Shown piece by piece: positions 52,020 to 60,626 of a stretch of 64,000 nucleotides of DNA. The notes under the pieces were generated by a model. It saw only the letters and a program-made list of their open reading frames with translations, was not told the origin of the DNA and did no database searches. The translations under genes and the position numbers were made by a program. The DNA lies in NCBI GenBank assembly GCA_004555155.1, contig SFJH01000004.1:1-64000 (forward strand), given 5' to 3'. Source of the DNA: Clostridiales bacterium (GTDB lineage: Bacteria > Bacillota > Clostridia > Christensenellales > Aristaeellaceae). Positions within the stretch are counted from its first letter, which is position 1. Each line of letters begins with the position of its first letter.

Positions 52020-53051
52020 TCATACGCCCTGATCGAGGATCTCCTTCAGCAGCGGAGTCAGGTGGTCGGCGATGACGCGATGGCCGTCCCGAAGCGGATG
52101 CAGCGGCTCCGCCGGCACCCAGCCGCGGCTGGAGATAAAGTGGATGGGGTGCGCGTGCGTGCGATTGTACTCGGCGACGAACGCGCCCACGTCGGCGTCG
52201 AAGTTGCCGCAGAAGGCGCTCAGGCAGACGACGATGGACTGCGGCGCGCGTTCGCGGATCAGATCGACCAGCTCGCCATAGCGAAGGATGTATTCCTCCG
52301 CGCTGGCGGCGAAGTCGTTCGCGCCGTGGTTGATGACCGCGATGTCCGGCTTCTCGCCGGTATAGGGCACGCCGTCGAAGACCCAGGGGTAGATCAATCC
52401 GGCCCGGGGCACGCTGCCGCAGCCCGCCCGGGTGAGTCCCACCGCGCCGTAGGCCTGATAGATCGCCCGCAGGTTCAGCCGCTCGGCGGTGAGCGCGGCG
52501 TAGGTGGCGGCGTTGTCGTCCTGATAGGGGCGGTTGAACTGGTCGATCAGGTTGGCGGGCGTTTCGGCGTAGTCCGCGTCCGTCAGCACGCCCTCGGTGA
52601 TGGAATCGCCGATGAATTCAATGATCTTCCGATCGTCCGGCGGGAGCGCGCCGGGCGCGTCCGCGTCCGCGCCAATGAAGGCGATCGAGCCCATCAGCGG
52701 CGCGTACCAGCGGGGGAGCTGCTCCATGCCGCCCTTGTAGGTCACGCGCACGACGTGCTCGCCGTCGCGGCCGGCGTCAATGCGCAGATAGCGATCCACC
52801 GGAACCTCGACCCGCGCGCCGCCGTCCACCTGAATCCACAGGTGGGGAAAGGGCTGGCCCAGATAGCCCAGGTCGAAGCGCAGCCGCGCCTCCCGTCCCC
52901 GGAAGGCCAGCTCGAAACAGGAACCCGCCGCCGTGGTGGCGGTATACGCCGCAGTGGGCTGTACGAATACATGGGGATCCGCGCCGTCCGCGCTCAGACA
53001 GCTCCAGCGACCGGTCAGGCGCACCGCCGGGTCGTGCCAGGGAATGAACAT
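52020..53051 (-). CDS. Two-domain SGNH hydrolase (CE2-like acetylesterase)
   Basis: A 343-aa protein with an N-terminal beta-sandwich (about residues 1-140, ending KGGMEQLPRWYAPLMGSI) and a C-terminal SGNH domain. Catalytic parts are KIIEFIGDSITEG, NHGANDFAASAEEY and HPLRDGHRVIADHLTPLL. This order matches carbohydrate esterase family 2 enzymes that remove acetyl groups from sugars, though there is no signal peptide here, so an intracellular oligosaccharide substrate would be expected. ATG start with AAAGGA about ten bases upstream. Confidence 0.88.
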   Translation of the reverse strand: MFIPWHDPAVRLTGRWSCLSADGADPHVFVQPTAAYTATTAAGSCFELAFRGREARLRFDLGYLGQPFPHLWIQVDGGARVEVPVDRYLRIDAGRDGEHVVRVTYKGGMEQLPRWYAPLMGSIAFIGADADAPGALPPDDRKIIEFIGDSITEGVLTDADYAETPANLIDQFNRPYQDDNAATYAALTAERLNLRAIYQAYGAVGLTRAGCGSVPRAGLIYPWVFDGVPYTGEKPDIAVINHGANDFAASAEEYILRYGELVDLIRERAPQSIVVCLSAFCGNFDADVGAFVAEYNRTHAHPIHFISSRGWVPAEPLHPLRDGHRVIADHLTPLLKEILDQGV

Positions 53052-53081
53052 ACGCTCGCGTCCTTTCAATAGAGGTTCGGT

Positions 53082-54128
53082 TTATCCGATGCGGACGACC
53101 GCCTTGACGATGTCGGCCTTGTTTTTCACGCTGTCGTCCATGGCCTGCTGGACGTCGTCCAGATCGTAGCAGTTGGTGACGATGCCCTTCAGATTGATCC
53201 GGCCCGCCGCGACGGCCTCGATGGCCATCGGGTAGATGTGGCGGTAGCGGAACACGGTCTTGAAGGTCAGCTCCTTGTCCAGCGCCAGACTGACGGGCAG
53301 CGTCAGCTCGCCGGTTCTGCTGTAACCCACCAGCACGATGGTCGCGCCCTTCTTCGCCATGTGAATGGCCTGAACGGTGGTGACCTGGGTTCCGGCGGTC
53401 TCGATGACCAGATCCACGCCGCGGCCGTCGGTCAGCTCCGCGATCTTTGCCAGCACGTCCTCCTTTGCGGCGTTGATCGCGCCGTCCGCGCCCAGCTCCA
53501 GCGCCTTCTCCAGACGCTTTTCCATCACGTCCACCATGTAGACCCGGTTGACGCCCATGGCCTTCAGCGCCATCATGCTCACCAGTCCGATGCAGCCGGA
53601 GCCGGTGACCACCGCGGTCTGACCCGCCTGCGCGCCGCCCTGACGCGCGGCGTGGAAGCCCACCGCCAGCGGCTCGATCAGCGCGCCCTCCAGGGTGCTG
53701 ACGTTTTCCGGCAGCTTGAAGCACAGATCGGCCTCGTGGGCCACGTATTCCTGAAACACGCCGTCCACCGGCGGGGTGGCGAAGAACACCACGTCGGGGC
53801 AGAGGTTGTAGCGGCCCGTCTTGCAGAATTCGCACTTGCCGCAGGTCTTGCCCGGCTCCAGCGCCACGCGGTCGCCCACCTTCAGATGCCTGACGTTCGC
53901 GCCGACCTCCACCACCGTGCCGCCCGGCTCGTGTCCCAGCACGAAGGGCGGTTCCACGACGTAATTGCCGATGGCCCCGGATTCGTAATAGTGCAGATCG
54001 CTGCCGCAGATGCCGACGTACTCCAGCTTCACCAGCACCTCGTCGTCCTTCGGCACGGGGATGGGGCGCTGTTCGAAGCCCATCTTGCCGATGCCCAGCA
54101 TCACTGCGGTCTTCATGGTACCCTTCAT
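53082..54128 (-). CDS. Zinc-dependent alcohol dehydrogenase, sorbitol/xylitol dehydrogenase type
   Basis: A 348-aa medium-chain dehydrogenase. The catalytic zinc ligands are in [15 protein letters not shown] and [11 protein letters not shown], the four-cysteine structural zinc loop is [15 protein letters not shown], and the NAD site is [20 protein letters not shown]. The [11 protein letters not shown] segment is shared with sorbitol (L-iditol) and xylitol dehydrogenases. It oxidises a polyol with NAD+; the exact substrate is unknown. Start at the first of two close ATGs, with GGAGG nine bases upstream. It lies 30 bp before the two-domain SGNH gene, in line with a polyol/sugar-ester pathway. 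Confidence 0.9.
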   Translation of the reverse strand: MKGTMKTAVMLGIGKMGFEQRPIPVPKDDEVLVKLEYVGICGSDLHYYESGAIGNYVVEPPFVLGHEPGGTVVEVGANVRHLKVGDRVALEPGKTCGKCEFCKTGRYNLCPDVVFFATPPVDGVFQEYVAHEADLCFKLPENVSTLEGALIEPLAVGFHAARQGGAQAGQTAVVTGSGCIGLVSMMALKAMGVNRVYMVDVMEKRLEKALELGADGAINAAKEDVLAKIAELTDGRGVDLVIETAGTQVTTVQAIHMAKKGATIVLVGYSRTGELTLPVSLALDKELTFKTVFRYRHIYPMAIEAVAAGRINLKGIVTNCYDLDDVQQAMDDSVKNKADIVKAVVRIG

Positions 54129-54258
54129 GGAAATCAGCCTCCGTATGTGATAAAATGGATCCAAAACGACCAGAATAATGACCGACATCATTGTATCACG
54201 CGCTTCACAGACCTGTCAATGCGCACAGGATGCAGGCAGAAAAAATGAAGGACGGGGC

Positions 54259-54287
54259 TTGTATCTTGGCTGTGAATGTTATATAAT
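54259..54287 (+). promoter_or_regulatory. Promoter of the phosphofructokinase gene
   Basis: TTGTAT (54259-54264) and TATAAT (54282-54287) with a 17-bp spacer, 54 bases before the start codon. Confidence 0.75.
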
Positions 54288-54341
54288 GGAAATGTAAATG
54301 TCCGTTCCGGAACGTATGAACCACGAGAGAGGTGTTTATTC

Positions 54342-55415
54342 ATGATCAGAATCGGTATGCTCACCAGCGGCGGCGACTGCCAGGCGCTGAACGCGGCGAT
54401 GCGCGGCGTGGCCAAGACGCTTTACAATTCCAAAGAAGATGTGGAGATCTACGGCTTCCTCGACGGATACCAGGGCCTGATTTACGGCCGGTTCCGCCTG
54501 CTGACCTACGACGATTTCTCCGGCATTCTCACCAAGGGCGGCACCTTCCTGGGCAGCAGCCGCACGCCCTTCAAGACCATCCAGGAGCCGGGCGCGGACG
54601 GCGTCGACAAGGTTGCAGCGATGAAGCAGAACTATTACAAGCTGCAGCTGAACTGCCTGGTGATCCTGGGCGGCAACGGCACCCACAAGACCGCGAATCT
54701 GCTGCGCGAGCAGGGACTGAACGTCGTGACCCTGCCCAAGACCATCGACAACGACCTCTGGGGCACCGACATGACCTTCGGCTTCCAGAGCGCCGTGAAC
54801 GTGGCCACCGACGCCATCGACTGCATTCACACCACCGCCGCGTCCCACGGCCGCGTGTTCATCGTGGAGGTCATGGGCCACAAGGTCGGCTGGCTGACCC
54901 TCAACGCGGGCATGGCCGGCGGCGCGGACATCATCCTGATCCCCGAGATCCCCTACGATATCGACAAGGTGGTCAAGAAGATCAAGGAGCGCCACGACAA
55001 GGGCAGCCGCTTCACCATCCTGGCCGTCGCCGAGGGCGCCATCTCCAAGGAGGACGCGAAGCTGTCCAAGAAGGAATACAAAAAGAAGATGGAGAACTAC
55101 AAGTATCCCTCCGTCTCCTATGAAATCGCCGAGCAGATCGCCAAGAAGAGCGGCTTCGACGTGCGCGTGACCGTGCCTGGACATACCCAGCGCGGCGGCA
55201 GTCCCTGCCCCTATGACCGCGTGTTCGCCAGCCGCCTCGGCTCCGAGGCGGGCCGCCTGATTCTGAAGGGCGAGTACGGCTTCATGGTGGGCTACAAGAA
55301 CCGCGAGATCGTGAAGGTCCCGCTGGAGGACGTGGCCGGCAAGCTGAAGATGGTCGATCCCGACGCCTCCATCGTCAAGGAGGCCAAGATGCTGGGCATC
55401 AGCTTCGGCGACTGA
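54342..55415 (+). CDS. 6-phosphofructokinase, mixed ATP/PPi-type signature
   Basis: A 357-aa phosphofructokinase of the PfkA family, catalysing fructose 6-phosphate to fructose 1,6-bisphosphate. Motifs are LTSGGDCQALNAAMRG, VILGGNGTHKTANLL (residues 108-122) and TLPKTIDNDLWGTD (130-143). The glycine in GGNGT is the ATP-type residue at the E. coli position 104 site, while the lysine in PKTIDND is the PPi-type residue at position 124. This combination occurs in the group III enzymes of actinobacteria and others. The phosphoryl donor is therefore uncertain. GAGAGAGG precedes the ATG. Confidence 0.92.
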   Translation: MIRIGMLTSGGDCQALNAAMRGVAKTLYNSKEDVEIYGFLDGYQGLIYGRFRLLTYDDFSGILTKGGTFLGSSRTPFKTIQEPGADGVDKVAAMKQNYYKLQLNCLVILGGNGTHKTANLLREQGLNVVTLPKTIDNDLWGTDMTFGFQSAVNVATDAIDCIHTTAASHGRVFIVEVMGHKVGWLTLNAGMAGGADIILIPEIPYDIDKVVKKIKERHDKGSRFTILAVAEGAISKEDAKLSKKEYKKKMENYKYPSVSYEIAEQIAKKSGFDVRVTVPGHTQRGGSPCPYDRVFASRLGSEAGRLILKGEYGFMVGYKNREIVKVPLEDVAGKLKMVDPDASIVKEAKMLGISFGD

Positions 55416-55479
55416 GTGCAATTCATTTCCGGGGGCCGCACAGGTTCTCCTTTTCGAGCGCGAGACCGAATGTATAAAC

Positions 55480-55506
55480 GGGGCGGAGAGGTGAACTCTC
55501 CGCCCC
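55480..55506. terminator. Hairpin between phosphofructokinase and yjdF genes
   Basis: GGGGCGGAGAG (55480-55490) pairs exactly with 55496-55506, loop GTGAA. On the minus strand GTTTAT follows; on the plus strand no T run. It lies between two convergent stop codons and probably serves yjdF. Confidence 0.65.
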
Positions 55507-55513
55507 GCTGGCG

Positions 55514-55924
55514 TCAATGACCGCGGTGGCGCTGCTTCTGCCGCTCGCGCTTCAGAAGATACTGCCGCCGGGCCTCCGCCTCCCGCTGCGCACGGGTTTG
55601 AATCCGCCGTTCCTCCTTTGCCGCTTCGCGCCCGGCCTGCAGTGCCTGCTGGGCGCGGGTGCCGATCCCGCGATCGATGGCTCTCGCCGCTTCCCGCTGG
55701 CGTCGCTTCGGGTTGGCTGCGGGCGGCTTGACCAGCCCGCCCGGCTGCGCCGGAGAGAAGGTCAGCCCGGAAAACGACCGCAGTAGCCACGCGTGAACCT
55801 CGGGTTCGCTGGGCTCCGGGCCGAATACGTGCCGCGCTGCGGAGAGCTGTCCGAGATCATCGGTGCGCTCCGCAACGCCCACCCAGAAGGGGGATTCAAA
55901 GAAAACCGTCAGTGCAATGCGCAT
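55514..55924 (-). CDS. YjdF family protein (DUF2992)
   Basis: A 136-aa protein of the YjdF/DUF2992 family, normal length. The N-terminal MRIALTVFFESPFWVGVAE and VFGPEPSEPEVHAWLL, and the very basic C-terminal NPKRRQREAARA...GTRAQQALQAGREAAKEERR...RQKQRHRGH, are the two conserved blocks. The function is not established; the gene is known for the yjdF riboswitch upstream, which responds to aromatic compounds, so a role in handling such compounds is suspected. Start at the ATG with CAGGAGG upstream, just after the structured leader. Confidence 0.92.
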   Translation of the reverse strand: MRIALTVFFESPFWVGVAERTDDLGQLSAARHVFGPEPSEPEVHAWLLRSFSGLTFSPAQPGGLVKPPAANPKRRQREAARAIDRGIGTRAQQALQAGREAAKEERRIQTRAQREAEARRQYLLKRERQKQRHRGH

Positions 55925-56051
55925 GTTGCACGCCTCCTGTTCGCCGAACCAGGTTTGGAAGGGCGGACGACCCACAGGAGGGGAGGGCTACTGATGGCGA
56001 AAAGCCACGCACGGACTACCAACCGCGCCGTGTTTTTCCCTTCGGTTCGAC
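55925..56051 (-). ncRNA. Probable yjdF riboswitch leader
   Basis: The leader between the promoter and yjdF is about 125 bases. A closing stem CGAACC (minus, plus 56044-56049) with GGTTCG (plus 55945-55950) brings its ends together just before the AACAGGAGG ribosome-binding site. Conserved-looking purine-rich and GGTTGGTAGTCCGTG stretches lie inside. The gene context and layout match yjdF-motif RNAs, which control translation of yjdF; the call relies mostly on context, since I cannot align it. Confidence 0.7.
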
Positions 56052-56057
56052 AGAGTC

Positions 56058-56086
56058 AGTATAGAGGAAAACGAACGCGCTGTAAA
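56058..56086 (-). promoter_or_regulatory. Promoter of the yjdF transcript
   Basis: Minus-strand TTTACA (56081-56086) and TATACT (56058-56063) with a 17-bp spacer; the expected start (about 56051) is at the first base of the leader stem. Confidence 0.75.
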
Positions 56087-56192
56087 GAAGGAAATTCGGG
56101 CCGCGCAAAATCCATGACCAGCCGCGAAACCTCCGCCTTCCAAGTCAACGGTCCGAAATTCTCGGCTGCAGTTCAAACCTCCCGTCCAAACC

Positions 56193-56345
56193 GGACGCCG
56201 GGCCGCCGTCCGGCCCGACGTCCCCCGAACAGAAATGAAAGTCCACAAAAAGAACTCCGCCGGCTGCATGCAGCCGGCGAAGCGTTTTCTTTGGAGGGGT
56301 GCGGGGAGGGATTTCTTTTTCAAAAAGAAATCCCTCCCCGCCGTC
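56193..56345. repeat. Two-hairpin dispersed element, copy B
   Basis: Three parts in order. A hairpin GGACG-CGGGCC type at 56193-56223. A perfect 22-bp palindrome centred on GCATGC at 56258-56279. After the spacer gaagcgttttctttggaggggtgc, an 18-bp perfect stem at 56303-56339. The last two parts and the spacer match the layout of the element at 541-640. The stretch GAAAGTCCACAAAAAG at 56238 resembles the right arm of the 82-bp repeat unit near 505-520. It ends 24 bases before the stop codon of the kinase gene on the minus strand, so it may also act as that operon's terminator. Confidence 0.75.
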
Positions 56346-56363
56346 ATCCTGCGTTTCCCCGCG

Positions 56364-58034
56364 TCAACCCTCCGCAAACTCCACCGCGATCTCCGTTCCG
56401 ACGCCCGGCTCGCTTTGGAGGGAGATGGGGGCGTGGTGGAAGGCGGCGATGTGCTTGACGATGGAGAGGCCGAGACCGGTGCCGCCGATGGCGCGGGAGT
56501 GGCTCTTGTCCACGCGGTAGAAGCGCTCGAAGATCTTCTCCCGGTGCTCGGGGGCGATGCCGATGCCGGTGTCGCGCACGGAAAGGCGCGCGCCGACGGC
56601 GGTGGGGGCGACGGCAACGGTCACGTCGCCGTTGGGGCGGTTGTATTTGATCGCGTTGTCGATCAGGTTGGTCAGCAGTTCGTCGATCATCTGGGCGGAG
56701 CCCTGAACTGTCGCGGGGGTCAGATCGGTGCGGAAGGTCAGACCGGCGGCCTCGGCCCGGGGCTGCAGCCGCTCGCAGACGGATTGGGCGAGCCGGGCCA
56801 GGTCGACGGATTCGATCTCCACGGGCGCGGCCTCGTCCAGACGGGAGAGGTGAATGATGTCCTCCACCAGCTGCAGCAGCCGCTGCGCCGCATCGTGAAT
56901 CTGCCCGGCGAAGCGCGCGGTGTCCTCCGGCGGCACCAGGACGCTCTGCATCAGCTCGGCGTAGCCGAGGATGGAGGTCAGGGGCGTCTTCAGCTCATGG
57001 GAGACGTTGGCGGAAAATTCGCGGCGGTTGCGCTCGGCCTCCACGCGCTCGGTCACATCGGGGATCAGCAGCAGGATGCCCTGGGTCTCGCCGTTTTCCA
57101 CCACGGGGCTGGCGATCAGCTGTAGCACGCGGCCGCCCATGCGCATCAGTTCGCTGGAGGCTTCGCCGGATTCCGCGCTGCGGATGACGTCCATCAGCTC
57201 CGTGCTGCGGTGCAGCGAGAGCATGTACTGGCCGGTGTAATCCGCTTCGCCCGCGCGGAAGATGCTCCGTGCGCTGCGGTTCATCATCAGAATTTCGCCG
57301 CGGGCGTTGAGAATGACCAGTCCCTCGGACATGTTCTCCGTGATGGCCACGAACTCGCGCTGGCGGCGCTCCAGCTCCTGCATCTGGCTCTCGATGCGCC
57401 GGTTCTGAGCGGAGAGCCGCAGCAGCAGCGGCGTGAACTCGTCGTAGATTTCATTGTCTGCAGGGCGATCCAGATTCAGCGCGTCGATGGGGCGCAGGAT
57501 GGAGCGGGTGGTGTGCCCGGACAGCGCGGAGCTGGCCAGCAGCGTGGGCGGAACGGCGACCGCCAGGCACAGCAGCGCGCCTGCCAGCACGCTGAACACG
57601 CTGCGCTGCGCGCCGGCGAGCCGCAGCACCCGCCCGTCGTCCAGGCGCTGCGCCAGATAGAAGGTCATCTCGTCCAGCGTGGCCGACTGTCGGTGGGAAG
57701 CGCCGAAGCCGGTCTCCAGCGCGGAGGCGATCTCGGATCGCGCAGCGTGGTTCTCCATCTGCGCCGCGTCCGCGCCGGTGTCGGCCAGCACCGTTCCGTC
57801 CGGGGCGATCAGCGTCAGGCGGAAGCTGCCGGACTGCTCTGCCCACAGGGAAAACACCTCGTCGGGTTCCGGGGAGCGGTTCATCGCCGCCGACAGCAGC
57901 GAAAGCTCCGAATGCAGCTGGGCCTGAAAGCTCCGTGCGAATACGAAGTACAGCCCTGCGGACAGGATCAGGCTGAACACCAGCAGCGAAGCCAGCACGA
58001 TGGCCACGGTGCTGCGATAGATGCGCGCTTTCAT
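56364..58034 (-). CDS. PhoR-type sensor histidine kinase
   Basis: A 556-aa membrane kinase. Helix 1 (about 10-33), extracytoplasmic sensor (35-145), helix 2 (about 147-172), PAS domain (about 228-330), HisKA with the phospho-histidine in SANVSHELKTPLTSILGY (H346), and the ATPase boxes TNLIDNAIKYN (455-465), RDTGIGI (487-493) and GGTGLGLSIVKH (517-528). The order and the neighbouring pst genes fit PhoR, which senses phosphate status through the Pst system. The partner response regulator gene is reduced to its last codons (58031-58093), whose stop overlaps this ATG. Without a local partner the kinase is an orphan in this sequence. Confidence 0.9.
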   Translation of the reverse strand: MKARIYRSTVAIVLASLLVFSLILSAGLYFVFARSFQAQLHSELSLLSAAMNRSPEPDEVFSLWAEQSGSFRLTLIAPDGTVLADTGADAAQMENHAARSEIASALETGFGASHRQSATLDEMTFYLAQRLDDGRVLRLAGAQRSVFSVLAGALLCLAVAVPPTLLASSALSGHTTRSILRPIDALNLDRPADNEIYDEFTPLLLRLSAQNRRIESQMQELERRQREFVAITENMSEGLVILNARGEILMMNRSARSIFRAGEADYTGQYMLSLHRSTELMDVIRSAESGEASSELMRMGGRVLQLIASPVVENGETQGILLLIPDVTERVEAERNRREFSANVSHELKTPLTSILGYAELMQSVLVPPEDTARFAGQIHDAAQRLLQLVEDIIHLSRLDEAAPVEIESVDLARLAQSVCERLQPRAEAAGLTFRTDLTPATVQGSAQMIDELLTNLIDNAIKYNRPNGDVTVAVAPTAVGARLSVRDTGIGIAPEHREKIFERFYRVDKSHSRAIGGTGLGLSIVKHIAAFHHAPISLQSEPGVGTEIAVEFAEG

Positions 58035-58093
58035 CTTGCCTTTCCTCCGATGCGATAGCCGAAGCCGCGGATGGTCTCGACGCGCTGGCGCTG
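58031..58093 (-). pseudogene. Last codons of an OmpR/PhoB-type response regulator
   Basis: The codons read QRQRVETIRGFGYRIGGKAR and stop. VETIRGFGYRIG is the characteristic end of the winged-helix domain of OmpR/PhoB regulators. No more of the gene is present: upstream the sequence changes to the beginning of phoU in another frame. The stop codon shares bases with the kinase start (ATGA), the coupling normally seen between regulator and kinase. So a complete regulator gene once stood here, or stands here in the true genome. Confidence 0.8.
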
Positions 58094-58179
58094 GACTCGA
58101 TGGCGTATTCGATCATGGTGCCCATGTCGATCAGATCGGCGTTGAGCTGGGAAAGCTGTTCGTCAAAGCGGGTTCTCAT
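58093..58179 (-). pseudogene. First 29 codons of phoU
   Basis: The codons read MRTRFDEQLSQLNADLIDMG then TMIEYAIESS, the typical N-terminus of PhoU, the regulator of the Pst transporter and PhoR. GGGAGG stands before the ATG, which follows the pstB stop by one base, the usual gene order. After these codons the sequence joins the tail of the response regulator at a GCGCTGG-type overlap (58087-58094, plus strand), and the remaining roughly 190 codons of phoU are missing. The open frame that continues is not PhoU-like. Confidence 0.8.
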
Positions 58180-58180
58180 G

Positions 58181-59614
58181 TCAGCCAAACCTCCCTGTGA
58201 TGTAATCCTCGGTGCGCGAATCCCTCGGCGATGAGAACAGCTGCTCCGTGTCGCCGAATTCGACCAGATCGCCCAGCAGAAAGAAGCCGGTGCAGTCCGA
58301 GATGCGCAGCGCCTGCTGCATGTTGTGGGTGACGATCACGATGGTGTAGCGCTCCTTGAGGGGGAACGCCAGCTCCTCCACCTTGGAGGTGGAGATGGGA
58401 TCCAGCGCGGAGGTGGGCTCGTCCATCAGCAGCACCTCCGGCTCCACGGCCAGCGCCCGGGCGATGCACAGCCGCTGCTGCTGCCCGCCGGACAGGCCCA
58501 GCGCGCTCTTCTTCAGCCGGTCCTTGACCTCGTCCCAGATGGCCGCGTCCCGGAGCGAGCGCTCCACGATCTCGTCCAGGCGCGCCCGGGCGCGGATGCC
58601 GTGGGTGCGCGGGCCGTAGGCGATGTTGTCGTAGACGGACATGGGGAAGGGGTTCGGCTTCTGAAAGACCATGCCCACCCGCCTGCGCAGGAGGTTGACG
58701 TCCATTCCGTGGTAGATATCCTCGCCATCCAGCGTGACCGAGCCGGTGATCTGGCAGCCCTCCACCAGATCGTTCATGCGGTTGAGGGATTTCAGCAGCG
58801 TGCTCTTGCCGCAGCCGGAGGGGCCGATCAGCGCGGTGATGCAATTTGAGGAGATGTCCATGTTGATGTTGGTCGTCAGCGTCCGCACGCCCTTCAGGAT
58901 GGAATCGGGGATGCGCGGCTGATTGCCGGCCACCATGATTACCGCCATCGTCTCGCCGATGGCCCGGCCCACGCCCAGAATGATGCCGGCCATCACGCCG
59001 GACTTTGCGGCGGGGAGCACTGCGAAGAACGCGCTGCGCTCGTGGCTCGCGCCAAACACTAGGCTGCCCTCATAGCAGCTTTCCGGCACGGCCCGCAGCG
59101 CGGCCTCCGCCTGGCTGATGATGGTGGGCAGGATCATCATCGCCAGCAGGACGGATGCGGTCAGGATGCTGCTGCCCGTGCCGCCGAAGGTGTTGCGCAC
59201 CAGCGGAACCAGCACCACCAGTCCGAAGAAGCCGTAGACCACCGACGGAATGCCCGCCAGCAGGTTGATTGTCGGCTTCAGCAGCCGGTACAGCGGCTTC
59301 GGGCAGAAGCGCGCCAGAAACAGCGCCGTCAGAATCGCCACCGGGACGCCCAGAACCAGCGCGCCTGCGGTGACATAGAGGCTGCCCACGATCATCGGAA
59401 AGATGCCGTAGAGGTCGTTGCCGAGCTTCCATTGTTTGCCCAGTAGGAAATTCAGGGGCCCGATTTCCAGGAAGGCGGGGATGCTGTTGGCGAACAGGAA
59501 CACGCAGATCAGCGCCACTGCGGCGATGGAAGCGCAGGCCGCCAGCAGGAATACGCCGTGCATCGCCAGCTCCCGGAACTGCGACCACGAGCGGGAAGGG
59601 TTGTTTTTCCTCAT
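58181..59614 (-). CDS. PstC::PstB chimera (phosphate permease fused in frame to the ATPase; pstA absent)
   Basis: A 477-aa frame. Residues 1-249 are PstC: five helices, [18 protein letters not shown], then the EAA loop [12 protein letters not shown] and [16 protein letters not shown], up to GVRTLTTNI. From residue 250 it is Pst[23 protein letters not shown] (Walker A 264-272), signature LSGGQQQRL (374-382), Walker B LLMDEP (395-400) and VTHNMQQA. Lost are the last helix of PstC, all of PstA and the first strands of PstB with its adenine-contacting region. The join is at plus 58862-58870. As written, a working transporter is unlikely. Start ATG is preceded by AAGGA. Confidence 0.8.
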   Translation of the reverse strand: MRKNNPSRSWSQFRELAMHGVFLLAACASIAAVALICVFLFANSIPAFLEIGPLNFLLGKQWKLGNDLYGIFPMIVGSLYVTAGALVLGVPVAILTALFLARFCPKPLYRLLKPTINLLAGIPSVVYGFFGLVVLVPLVRNTFGGTGSSILTASVLLAMMILPTIISQAEAALRAVPESCYEGSLVFGASHERSAFFAVLPAAKSGVMAGIILGVGRAIGETMAVIMVAGNQPRIPDSILKGVRTLTTNINMDISSNCITALIGPSGCGKSTLLKSLNRMNDLVEGCQITGSVTLDGEDIYHGMDVNLLRRRVGMVFQKPNPFPMSVYDNIAYGPRTHGIRARARLDEIVERSLRDAAIWDEVKDRLKKSALGLSGGQQQRLCIARALAVEPEVLLMDEPTSALDPISTSKVEELAFPLKERYTIVIVTHNMQQALRISDCTGFFLLGDLVEFGDTEQLFSSPRDSRTEDYITGRFG

Positions 59615-59743
59615 ATGCTTACTATCCTTTTTCATCCCTTTCGACAGTGACAGAATAAATGGATGCCGTAAAGCCATCATACGGCAATGATCAAAAGCAG
59701 ATGAAGTTTCTGAAAAGAATCGACTGCCGGAGAGTGCGGTTTT

Positions 59744-59779
59744 CAAAAACAGATCAGCCCCTGCGCGGGGCAGGGGCTG
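59744..59779 (-). terminator. Terminator-like hairpin between pstS and pstC
   Basis: A perfect 10-bp stem CAGCCCCTGC/GCAGGGGCTG (59755-59764 with 59770-59779) is followed on the minus strand by ATCTGTTTTTG. It begins 16 bases after the pstS stop and would lower expression of the membrane genes relative to the binding protein. Confidence 0.7.
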
Positions 59780-59795
59780 AGGGGAGGCGGGGGAT

Positions 59796-60626
59796 TCAGA
59801 AGTCCCAGCTGGTGATTTCGCCGGTGAAGATGGCCTTCACGGTCTCGGAGGAGATGTCGGTCAGCGGGTTCGCGGTATTGACGATCACGGCGATGACGGT
59901 GCCGGTCAGACCCGCTGCGATTTCCTCATCCTTCAGATCGCGGGAAGCCATGCCGATGTCGCACAGGCCTTCGATGGCGCCGTTGATGCCGGTGGTGGAG
60001 TCGCTCTGCTGGATCTCAATCTGGGCGTTGGGGTTGACGGCGGCGTAGGCCTCGGCCAGCTTCTCCATGACGGGGGTGACGGAGGAGGAGCCTGCGACCA
60101 CAACCTTGCCCTCGGGAGCAGCGCCCGCATAGGCTTCGCTGCCTGCGACGGCGATGTAGCCGTTTGCTTCGATCACGGCCTGGCCTTCGGCGGAGAGAAT
60201 GTAGCTGATGAAGTCCTGAGCGGCCTCGGACGCGCCGTCCCGGGCGGCGATGTTGAAGGGGCGGGCGATGGCGTAATCGCCGGACTTGATGTTGTCAGCG
60301 GTGGCTTCCGCGCCGTCGATGTTCAGGGCCTTCACGGTGTCGTTCAGGGAGCCCATGGAGACGTAGCCGATGGCGCTGGGATCGCCCGCGACGCCGGTGA
60401 GCATCACGGAGGTGGAGTTGGTGATGATGGCCTCTTCGGTGGTATAGTCGACCTTTTCGCCGGCGTCGTTCTTCTGCTCGACGACGAACAGCTCGATGAA
60501 CGCGCCGCGGGCGCCGGAGCCGTCCTCGTGGGAGTAGACGGTGATGGCGCTCGACGCGTCGAATTCAGCAAATGCTGCGGCAGACAGCAGGCACAGGGCC
60601 AGAAACAGACAGATGATCTTTTTCAT
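59796..60626 (-). CDS. pstS: Phosphate-binding protein PstS, circularly permuted form
   Basis: The 276-aa periplasmic or wall-associated phosphate receptor. The signal peptide [20 protein letters not shown] has no lipobox. Lobe order is permuted relative to E. coli PstS: it starts [20 protein letters not shown] (normally in the middle) and [17 protein letters not shown]. It continues to [20 protein letters not shown] (normally at the N-terminus) and ends [11 protein letters not shown]. Such permuted proteins occur in gut Firmicutes. Near residue 245 the text runs TVIAVIVN where the family has a DGIAV motif, so about five residues seem lost. GGAGAA precedes the ATG. Confidence 0.85.
   Translation of the reverse strand: MKKIICLFLALCLLSAAAFAEFDASSAITVYSHEDGSGARGAFIELFVVEQKNDAGEKVDYTTEEAIITNSTSVMLTGVAGDPSAIGYVSMGSLNDTVKALNIDGAEATADNIKSGDYAIARPFNIAARDGASEAAQDFISYILSAEGQAVIEANGYIAVAGSEAYAGAAPEGKVVVAGSSSVTPVMEKLAEAYAAVNPNAQIEIQQSDSTTGINGAIEGLCDIGMASRDLKDEEIAAGLTGTVIAVIVNTANPLTDISSETVKAIFTGEITSWDF

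Noticed and set aside
57451..58188. Open frame continuing from the phoU start through the kinase gene
   Set aside because: Only the first 29 codons resemble PhoU; the rest is a shadow of the histidine kinase in another frame.
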